A stretch of 64,000 nt of DNA from Davidsoniella eucalypti (Eukaryota; Ascomycota; Sordariomycetes; Microascales; Ceratocystidaceae), in assembly GCA_004009845.1 (NCBI GenBank), contig RMBW01000016.1:124001-188000 (forward strand), given 5' to 3'. Position numbers and translations under genes: made by a program. This document shows positions 48,438 through 58,023 of this stretch, in pieces; within the stretch, counting starts at the first letter, position 1; the number at the start of each line of letters is the position of its first letter. The notes beneath the pieces were generated by a model. It saw only the letters and a list, made by a program, of their open reading frames with translations, was not told the origin of the DNA and searched no databases.

Positions 48438-50334
48438 ATGTCTGTGTTTTCCGTGATTCGCAAGGGCCGCGCCCAGGCCAAGGCGAAGGCTGCTACCCAG
48501 AAGCAGGCTGACCAACGGGCTCAAGACACGGTCGCCGACAAGACCGCGCCGTATCGTCATGTGCCCCAGCATGCTGCGTCGGATGCCCTGAACGGCTCGC
48601 CACTCAGCATGAAGGAGACTGACCGTGAGCGCATCGTCGAGTACAACCGCCGCCGCAGTGGCGTAGCCATGCCCGGCTCTACCAGCGCCCGTAGCAGCCT
48701 GTACCGAGGTCTCGTGCCCGGCTCCCCCGGCCTCGGTGGCGGCACCGGCCATTCTCCCGGCAGTGGCCCTAGCTCTGGCAGCAGAGCCGCACCGCGCGTT
48801 TCCTATGTCGACTGCTCCAGCACTTCCGGCGCCCATGCGTCCATACCGCGGTCGTACTCGGCTGGCAGCCCGCAGAACTGGAACGACCGCATTGGTGAAG
48901 TGTTGTACGCCGACCGTGGAGCGCCGCCGCCATTGCCCGTAAGCCTGAAGCACGGAAAAGGAAAGTCACGGGATCTAGCTACGGACGTCGGCGTCTCTGA
49001 GGAGCCCAACTCTAGTTCGTCTCACTCCAATATGCGAAGAGAAGCAAGACCAATGTTGAGGAGGAAGGTGGGGAGTGTGAAGATGGCGAAGCGGAAGAAG
49101 ATGTACAAGCGCAAAGAGTCGCTGGAGCCCTGAGCTATTCATTCACAAGAGGAGGATTTCCAGCGGACAGCATGGGAAACAACTTAAGACTACCATATAG
49201 CGAACAGAAGAACTAATATCTGACTTTGACTTGTTTCGTCGTGTATTAGTTGCCGCTCCAATATCACCAGCATCACGAGCTATGCCTACGTCTATACTGG
49301 CCAGCAGAGATGCTCTGCCATTGCCGCCACCGGCCCTCCACGGATACAACAACAGCAACTCATCCACCTCTTCGATCGATGACGACTCAAGAAGCCCTCG
49401 ATTTAACCAGAGGCGGTCATCATTAGGCGCCCATCGTCTCCACCCGTCCGGGCGTCCGCGAACAGCGTCTGGCGCTGCACCAACGCCGGCATTTCACGAC
49501 CCGAGCAGACCGACTTTGCCGAGCAGACCGCCTTTGCCGAGCAGACCGCCTTTGCCACGCCGACGGACGCCCAGCTCGGCATTGCACGAAACACCGCAGA
49601 CTCCCGGGCCGGCTCCGATCGTGCCAGCAGAAGCAGCCGCAACCTTCGTGTTCCCCTTCTCGGGCACCGACGCCTCTGCTTCGTCGGCCCCGAGGCATGA
49701 GACGAGACCACCCTACTCCAGAACAACATCCCGCCCTGCTACTTCTGGCTTTGATGGACGGCGAGCGCCGCCAGTCTCCTTCTCGGGCGCCATGGCGCAG
49801 GCTGTGGCGTCTGCTGCCGCCAACCAATCACACTATGCCGTGGCACACGGTGTTCCTGGATCCACGAACCTGCCGCCACGTCCATCGACAAGCCACGCCG
49901 CCACAGCCGCCCGTTTCACGGAGCCGGACGAGCCGCGCTCTCTCGGCGCGATATCGCCGGCATTTGCTCGCCCGGAGAGCGCATCGCCCGAATCAGCCGC
50001 TAGCTCGCCCTCGTCGAGCCCGGACCACAGCCCAAACCCGTATACGTGGGGCCTATACCGTCGGTTTACGGGCGACAGCAGCACGCCGTCGCCGATTCCC
50101 GGGCAGATTCCGCAGTCGCTGGCTCTAGATCCGATGGCGTCTGTCGGGCTTGGATCGACGGTCTCGATCACGTCTACCGCTCCGCGACCGCCCTCGCGGC
50201 AGTCGGTGTCTTCGGTGGTCTCGGCCGCACGCTTCAAGGGCTTCTTCTCGGTGTCTGGCAGAAAGCTGCTGCGTCGCGGCCGGACGGCTAGCGAGCCGAG
50301 AGCAGCATCGGCACCGACAGCAGCGGCGGTTTAA
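48438..50334 (+). CDS. Serine/proline-rich conserved fungal protein (573 aa, probably two exons)
   Basis: Two long GC-rich frames, 48438-49133 and 49231-50334, read as one protein if an intron at 49075-49249 is removed (donor A|GTGTGA, branch ACTAAT, acceptor ATTAG). The donor is not optimal, so the exact junction is uncertain. The start MSVFSVIRKGRAQAK and the segment YRHVPQHAASDALNGSP followed by DRERIVEYNRRRS match a type of sordariomycete hypothetical protein that I recall, whose function is unknown. The rest is low complexity, with an LPSRPP repeat encoded by 18-bp units near 49505-49560 and a basic end (FKGFFSVSGRKLLRRGR). If the two frames are not spliced, the second would need its own start. 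There is no signal peptide or membrane segment. Confidence 0.65.
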
Positions 50335-51287
50335 GCAGAGCCTGTGATTGGCTGCTTTCGGGCCTGTAATGTCCTGCTTCGCAATAAGGTTGGCGAAGGC
50401 CATCTAACGGTCCTCAGTGGCGATGACTTTCTCAATGGCCCTACATCTCACTACGTTGTGAGAATCAGCGTCACGAATCTCTTTCTTCTTGGTTTTAGTC
50501 TGTCTCGTTGTTTCTGGTCATGCATCTCTACCGAACTCATATCATTCTCGGTTATTTGTTTCTGTTGATTTTAGGTTAGACTCTTTTTTCGTATTGTTTC
50601 TATACATAGTGGTTCGAAAAACCGCCCTGGTTCTTCAGTGGACAAAGCTCTGTAAGGATGCTATTCTTACATGATGGTTGCTTCATTTTACAGTGGCATG
50701 GAATACCCAAGCCGGGGTTTTTACCGCACGACCCCATTTAATTGCAGCGTACAATTTTAGGTTTCGTCTTTGCTGGGGCTAGTATAAGTATAGCAAGATA
50801 TAGGCTTAACCGCTCCAAACTACAGGGCACTTTGCCGCCAAACGTAGTTGTCTAGCGTCTCGGAAGGCCAACCGACGGCTTACAAGATTGAGAGATATAA
50901 GACGGATTGGGGTATTCCCGGCTCAGGCCAGCGATCTACTCATGCATTAAACCACAGCTCTGGCATTCGGCGAGGCCTGGCCTTGGTCATTCGCACGTAG
51001 GAAGAAGTTCTTGGTGTTATATAAAGAGCCTCTTCATCCGTCTTTTCGATGATCCAGAGCTTGTCATGTCTCTCGACATCTGCAAGAACCTTTGCCTTCT
51101 TCAGCCAACGCCCAAAGCTTCTCGTGCCTGCAGTTCCGCGGTCCCTCCCTCGCTCTTCTTCGTGCTCCCCTCGTCCTCCGAACCGGTCCATCCGCTACTG
51201 TTTCTTTGTTTCTCTCCCTCGCTAGTCACAAACAACTGTCCCGTTCGCTAGTCACAAACAACTGTCCCGTTCGCTTGTACACCCAAG
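50335..51287. other. Intergenic stretch and leader of the protease gene
   Basis: No gene is supported. The last 200 bp are CT-rich. Confidence 0.45.
51219..51270 (+). repeat. 26-bp tandem duplication in the protease leader
   Basis: Two perfect adjacent units (51219-51244 and 51245-51270), each starting TCGCTAGTCACAAAC, end 17 bp before the ATG at 51288. Confidence 0.85.
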
Positions 51288-52739
51288 ATGCACCGCGCTG
51301 CTACCGTTCTCACGGCCGTGAGCCTGCTTGGCGTCGGCTCTGCCTTTCCTCTGCAGCACCTGGGCAACGGCCCTGTTGTTCACGTCAACAAGGGCGATGG
51401 CACTGCTGCCGTGCGCCGGGACATCCTGCCACTGAACCCTCTTCAGTTCAGCCAGTCGTCCAACGTTCTGTCTCTGGATCGCATCAAGTCTCAGGGCCGC
51501 TTTACCAAACGCGCCTACGAGCTTGACACGACACTGGCTGCGTCGGGCACCAACGGACTGCTGGCGTTGTCCAAGGGCGAAGAGTTTGTGACGGCAGTTC
51601 AGATCGCTGGGGAGGAATACCAACTGGTCGTTGATACGGGCTCAAGTGACACTTGGATCGTCCAAGAAGACTTCAAGTGCCTCGACGACGACAAAAAAGA
51701 GGTCGACGTTTCGCACTGCAACTTTGGCAAGAGGATGCCTATCAACGAGCACACCTTCACCAGAACCGAGAACCGAAACTTCAAAGTGGGCTATATCGAC
51801 GGCGATAACATGGCCGGCTATCTCGGAACAACCGACATCACCATCGCCGGGCTCACCGTCCAAGGCCAGCACATCGGCAGTCTCAAAACGGGCACCTGGG
51901 CAGGCAACGGCGTCGCTTCGGGCCTGCTGGGACTTGCCTACCCTATTCTGTAAGTCTAGCGTGCAGCCGGTGTACACTACAAAGTTCTGGTGAACTAACA
52001 ATGTCTTTTGCGCAGGACTTCTTCCTTTCCCGGCGACGAGCCCGATCTGACCGCCAAGGGGAGACATGGTGTAATAAACTACACCCCTCTCTTTACCAAC
52101 ATGGTCAACCAGGGCCTATCTGCCAATCTGTTTTCCATGGCAGTCGAGCGCTCCAAGTCCAGTTCCGCGGGCTATCTTGCCTTTGGTGGTCTGCCCCCCG
52201 TCAACTACGTGGGCGACTTTGTCAGCACGCCGATTCTCTTCAACGATGCCGACGACGGGGCTTCTCTTCACAGAGGCAAAGGCTTCTATACCTTTGCCAT
52301 CGACGGCATCGCCGTGGGCTCTGCCGACGCCATCGTCGAAGGCTCTGGTGATCCCAACGTATACGCTATCGACTCGGGGGCCACCATCAACTACGTTCCC
52401 GCCGATGTTGCCAGGGCGATCGCAGAGCAGTTCGAGCCTGCTGGTGAATACTCCGACGAAGACAAAGGCTACCTGGTGCCGTGCACGGCTAAGCCGCCTG
52501 CCGTCAGCATCGTGATCAACGGCAAGGCGCTCACTATTGACCCAGAGGATATGATGATGCGTGTGTTTGAAAAGAAGGGTGTTGTCTGCCAGAGCACCTT
52601 CGGCAACGGTGAAGGGTTCACCAAAGACAAGCGCTACATCTTGGGAGATGCGTTTATGAAGAGCATGTTGGTCGTCTTTGACGTTGGCAACTCGTATCTA
52701 TCATTTGCTCCTCGTGGGCCTTATGAGTGGCACGAATAG
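51288..52739 (+). CDS. Secreted pepsin-like aspartic peptidase (461 aa, two exons)
   Basis: Exons 51288-51949 and 52016-52739 join across a 66-bp intron (GTAAGT donor, CTAAC branch, GCAG acceptor). The protein begins with a signal peptide (MHRAATVLTAVSLLGVGSAF) and has a propeptide ending near FTKRAYEL, where a KR pair suggests Kex2-type processing. Both catalytic aspartates of family A1 are present: VVDTGSS (D116) and AIDSGAT (D340). AYPIL, spanning the intron, and YILGDAFMKS with VVFDVGNSYLSFA near the end are typical. Cysteines (about 128, 141) may pair. There is no clear GPI signal, so the enzyme is probably secreted rather than yapsin-like. Substrate preference cannot be inferred. Confidence 0.93.
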
Positions 52740-53089
52740 ATGGATTGGTAGTTACGGCAAGGGTTACGGTTTGCATCTTGGACGTTCAAGTTGGAGCATT
52801 TATCATCATCAAGTTGGTGATTACGGCGAGGGTTACGGTTTGCATCTTGGGAGGAGCATTTTATCATCATTAGTTGGCGAAGCTAACCCTAATTTTTTGC
52901 ATTGCATTTGTCACGAATAATTCTAGTTTAATACGATCTGCATATCATATCTTGAACAACCAAGGCAAATAAATAATGTTCAGGCTGTATTTTGTGTTCG
53001 TCTATATACGGGTCTATGAGTATTACATATATGATAACCGTCCATCACTAGTATATATATAGCTCGACAGTATGTTTTGCGTCAGACGT
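52740..53089. repeat. 69-bp imperfect tandem repeat between convergent genes
   Basis: GGTTACGGTTTGCATCTTGG recurs at about 52762 and 52831, with TTACGGC..GGGTTACGG, GGAGCATTT and TATCATCATCA repeating around it. The rest up to 53089 is the 3' flank of the aminotransferase gene, which runs towards it. Confidence 0.75.
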
Positions 53090-54665
53090 CTAAGACTGTC
53101 TAACAACAGCATCGATGGCCTTGGCAAAGTAGGGGATGTTCTTCTCCGAAAGACCAGACACGGTCACACGGCCGTTGGGCAGCATGTAAATGTGATGCTC
53201 CTCCTCCAGGGACTTGCACTGTGCGGGCGATAGAGGGAACAGACTGAAGAGGCCCCTGCCTTCGAGGATGAAGTTCCAGTTACCCGGTGTCTATATGAGG
53301 TCCTGTATTAGCTTGAATTCATAACGGTGACATGATATTTGACGAGCAAAACTAACCTTGTTGACATTGACAATCTCGTGGTAGACTTGCCGGCGGATCT
53401 CGGGCAGGCGAGACTGCAACTGAACGAGCTCCACTCTCCTAATGACGGCAAAAAAAAAAACATGTTAGCAGAGATCTTGATATAAAGGTGCAGCAGGTAA
53501 GCCATTCAACACACCATTGTTTCTCCTTCTCGGCATCAGTCAGGACGTTGACCACCAATCTGGCGCCGTATCTAGGCGGCAGAGAGTATTCTGCCCTAGT
53601 CAAGCCCTTCAGATGCGCAGTAACGATACCCGCCGTCTCAGCCGACGCACAAATCACATGAAGCGCGCCAACGCGCTCACCGTATAGGCAGAAGTTCTTC
53701 GAGAACGACTGGCATACCACCGACTCCCGGATACCGGGATGCTCGACGATGGCGCGCACGCCAAACGCATCGTCGTCGATGCTATCGCCAAGGCCGAGGT
53801 AGGCCACGTCGACAAAGGGAATCAGCTTGCGCTCGGCAAGCTCATCGGCCAGCACGGTCCATTGCTCGCGCGAGAAGTCCAGGGCAACGGGGTTGTGGCA
53901 GCAGCCCTGCAGCACGAAGATGGAGCTGGGCTCGGCAGAGCGCACGGCAGCTAGTACAGAGTCGAAGTCAATCTTCTGCGTGGCCGGGTCGTAGTAACGG
54001 TACTGCTCGACGAGCGGGAAGCCGGCCTGGACGGCCATGTCGACGTGGTTGATCCAGGTCGGCATGCCAATGTACACCCTCCAGTTCTCCTTGGCCGGGT
54101 TTGACGCACGCAGGAAGAGCAGACCGGTGTGGATGGCACCGCTGCCAGAGAGCGTCTGGATGGAAGCAAGCTGTGGAAAGTACAAGGGTTAGTAAGGGTT
54201 ATGCTATACACATTGCGATAACGGTCAGATAAACACTTACGCGGCCAGACTTGATGATGGGGGCGTCGTTGCCGAACATCAGACGCGCAGCCTCCTTGAA
54301 GAAGGTCGGATCACCACCGATGAAGCCGTACTAATATACAGTCAGTCAGTCAGCATATGTCCCTTAGTAGTCACACAACATCTCACGACACCGACACTCA
54401 TAATCACAGTGGACAGGGGTAGGATCAGAGCACAGCAACTACAAAGAAAAGCCCCCTGGTCAGAACTCACATCGTCATCGGGATGCTCCTCGAAGAGCTG
54501 CGCCTTGGCTTGCTTGAGGATTTCGTGCTCGTGGAACTCTCCGTTAGGCTTGCGGTACACGCCGGCGCCAAGATCGACCTTGAGCGGCGAATGGTCATTG
54601 TCGGCGCGGCCCTTGAGGGCAAACACGGGGTCGGCAGGCCGGGCTTGGAGAATATCGAAGAGCAT
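53090..54665 (-). CDS. Aspartate aminotransferase-like, divergent cytosolic type (407 aa, five exons)
   Basis: Exons 54665-54471, 54330-54241, 54170-53515, 53438-53357 and 53290-53090 join in frame. Donors are GTGAGT, GTAAGT, GTGTGT and GTTAGT. The enzyme family moves the amino group between aspartate and 2-oxoglutarate using PLP. Visible hallmarks: TLSGSGA, the PLP lysine K253 in SFSKNF, FVDVAY (binding the PLP pyridine), YGERVGAL, and the substrate arginine in LPNGRVTV near the end. Several positions differ from the textbook enzyme: CCHNPVALD in place of the usual CAHNPTG stretch, and PTWINH in place of PTWGNH. It may be a paralogue with altered substrate use. There is no mitochondrial presequence, as MLFDILQARPADP leads straight into the fold. 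Length fits the family. Confidence 0.9.
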
Positions 54666-56108
54666 GGTGAAAAAGAAAAAAAAAAAGAGGACAAAATACA
54701 GGTAATGGAATCAGCAGTCGGTCTGCAGTCGTGGACAAGGGTCAAAGAGATATGTGTTCAATATGCTGAAAGGAACAGCAAGTCAAAGTAAATGTATGAT
54801 TACGAGTCGAGGTTAAGTTCACGATCGATGACGAGTGGGATTCCTTCAAATCATTATGAAGCCTGCTTCATACAATAAAACAACTCTTCTAACTCGTGAC
54901 TCAGCCAAGCTACAAAGCTAGACGGAAAAAGCAAACCCTGGCTCGTCGCAGGATTGCGCTCAGTCCGGGCTCCATAAGCTAAGAAGAGGCTTGGACATAA
55001 AACGCGCCCTTTAGTCGGCTTTGAACGTTCGGCTTTCCAAATTCTATTTCGGTATCATTCCGCGAGAGCGTTTTGTATCAGGTTTTTGTTCATGTTGTAC
55101 AAAAAACAATAAAGAATTTTTAACATGATACATCTTAGGGTTATCTTAGATTTATATGCGTTAGGATTTATATTTATTGCAATGTCACAATATTGCAACC
55201 CGAGCTTGTATGACGACCTGATAGTTATTTTCCAAAATACTAACATCATGCTGTCGCAAATCTCATCACTAACCCGAAAATATTGAAAAATAATTCCTTA
55301 AGAATAGGATCTTGCTTAGTTCTCTTGTTGGTTAATTGGTGAAAATATTAAGATGAGCAAGATTCATAATAAGTACCTAAGTATCAACATGTTCTTGACT
55401 AGACGACCAAAATATAACCGATAACAATAATATTGGCCTCTGAGGATGGATCAATATACTTTCTTGTCATACTCTTCATGCACTCAATGATGTTGTCAAT
55501 AATAATACCACATAAACTTCACGTAGGCCTAGCAACTAATAAATACCATTTCCAATAACGATGACATGTTCCAAGCGTAAATAACTGGCCCGTGCCATCT
55601 TTCGAGTAACTTCTAGGTAGGCTGGCAGAGTATCTCCCATCAAGTGTAGCCAATAGGAAATCCTTATTCAGTCCGGTTGGAGGTATGTCTGCCGAGTTCC
55701 AGAGTTGATTACCAGGAAAGGTCACCGACTTTTGTCATGGAGTGTTTTCCCCGGTGGATTACATATGGTATTCTCTCAGGTATAGCTATTGAAATGCCAT
55801 TCCCCTCTTAAGCTGATGTAAGAGAAAAGAGTTCATTACATCTACGTCTCGTGAAATAAGACCTTCTGGCCCTACGGTCGACTAATATTCGATGTTTGCC
55901 TGAATCACTATGATGAACATAACATAAGTCATCCCCCACTTGACTTGACACGACCATATTTGAAGTCTACCTCAACCACTAGCCTTATACAACGTCGGAT
56001 TAGCGACCTGGCAGATATTCAACGTAGAAAATCACCTCCGAGCTGCCATTTTTGGCGCGATCTCAACACTTTGATACATAACCCTACTTCCACAAGGCAA
56101 ATAGCTGG
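54666..56108. other. Gene-free AT-rich stretch
   Basis: The promoter of the aminotransferase lies at the left. Nothing else is supported. Confidence 0.45.
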
Positions 56109-56190
56109 ATCCTAGTGACGCAGTGGTTGAGACTGTCTGGACGGGTTCGTGCAATTCGTTGCTCGAGATAATTGGTTCGAATCCAGCCTG
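56109..56190 (+). ncRNA. tRNA-like Pol III relic
   Basis: An A-box-like GACGCAGTGG and a perfect B-box GGTTCGAATCC, followed by a long T run, are spaced as in a tRNA gene. The acceptor and anticodon stems do not pair properly, so it is a decayed tRNA or the head of a tRNA-derived SINE. Confidence 0.35.
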
Positions 56191-56281
56191 TTTTTTTTTT
56201 TTCTTTTTACAAAAGTCCTACTCAACGTCTAAGCACGGGGGAAGGGCATTGAAGCCCGAGAACGGATGTTAGCCATGAGGG

Positions 56282-56436
56282 TAGATTGATGACGATTGTG
56301 ATTGTTCTCTAGTGATCTAATGAGGGTAACGGTGCCTGCACACCGTTGCCTAAATACCTGATTCCCCGCCCATACGTACGTGGGTGGTCACGTGACCGTG
56401 ACCCACATAAGTACAGTGGCAATACCGCATTGTGGA
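56282..56436 (+). mobile_element. Fragment of the LTR family, truncated at both ends
   Basis: It starts at TAGATTGATGACGATTGTGA and is nearly identical to 16363-16510 apart from a 4-bp expansion at CGTACGTACG-type words. It lacks both LTR termini and ends abruptly at GCATTGTGG. The next 150 bp contain a frame (TEVRRAVIG) vaguely like the region before a LINE reverse transcriptase, which is not enough for a call. Confidence 0.7.
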
Positions 56437-58023
56437 CCTCCTGGCAAATCATCTCCTCAACCGTGGAGACCTTTCTAAGGACTTGGACCCCATCCTATTT
56501 CCACACATCACCTTTGCGCAACATTGAGCTAGATCTCTGCCTCAACCCAACAGAAGTCCGGAGAGCAGTCATCGGTCCATGCCATTTATATTTTTAGAAT
56601 GTAAATAGCTTTTTTGAAGTTTCCTGATACTCAAACCGCGGTGTCGGAATCCCGTCGTTGTGGTTTTATCACCGCAAGTGACTAGATAGCACCATTGTAT
56701 TATTATTATTGTTTTTTTTTTTAAATTTATATCTATATGTGCACACATGACCTCGCCCTGAATGGCCACCAAATGATCACCTCTCGTTCAGGGCTTAATA
56801 TCTAGATCGAATTCTCCTATCTAAGACTATCCAAAAGCTTCCTCAAGACAATTGATGTTCAAAATATTGCCTTCAAGACCTTAGCTAAAACGACCAAGGG
56901 CAAATACATCCATGAATGACTGATGAATGCACTTTCTTCACCCCATCCTATACCTATGGGGCCGTGATGTCTCTACCTTGAACAATTCTTATAAGTCCCT
57001 TAGCTTGGTTATGAGTGGGCTCATTTCATATTTGAGTATCTATGATTTTGTGTAATTGCAAAGCTGTGATATGCACGACTGATGTTGCAATAATAGCTAT
57101 ATACACTTGTCTTTGTTAGCATAATAATGTACATTAATACTCGATTAATGAAATGAAAGTCATCAAGAAGAAGCTCATCGATAAATGGATATAGCTGCTG
57201 GCAATAGAAAGAAATATAATAACTTATTGTTTCTTGGCTGAAATTCACCAATATTTAGGCACTCTGCCAATATACAAAACTGGCACTTCTACTGCCCGGT
57301 TTCATAGCATAGGTCTTTCAAGTCAGTCAGTCCGAGACTGACGCCGTATTTATTTTGGCTTTTTTCAGACTTGAGCCTCTTTCTTTAAAGGTAACATCAT
57401 CTAGAGTTTATTTTAGCAGTTTGTTTTCTACGGCACACGTTTTGTTTTATGATATATTTCCCGAAGTTATTTTGTTTTTAAACAAATAAAAAACTGTTCA
57501 TTATTTCCAAATTTCTATCAATGTTTATTATATATAATAATAATAACTAGTAAAAAGAGATTTTTTCTTTTCATGACAGATTCTCTAAAAGTAGCAATAA
57601 AACAAACAAAAACTAACTATAACAACAAAGTAATAAAATAACACAAGTGAAAAAACAGTGCAACAAAACACATGCGGCCCTAAAGACAAAAGTTGAAATG
57701 TAAAATCAAAAGTAGTTTTACAGTTAGTATATGTGAAGCGAAATGTGTCAGCCAAAAACACCCACTACCTTTTCCCACTGACTATGCCCTTCTTTCTAGA
57801 AATATGTATAGCTAATTGTCTCATCATGCTCTATATCTTCATCTTCAGTAGGATATGTCTCAGTTCAAAGGTGGCTACCCCTAGTGGTCGGATAGCACTG
57901 TACATGAAAGTTTATACATTTATATAATTCAAACGATAGATAGACATATGTAAAAATCCTTCCCTAACCTTAACAAACAAAGACATAATGAAAATCCGAA
58001 AGTCTACTCCAATTATTCAAGAC
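56437..58023. other. Gene-free AT-rich stretch
   Basis: Very AT-rich, with homopolymer runs near 56710 and 57470-57660. No frame with a recognisable motif. Confidence 0.45.
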
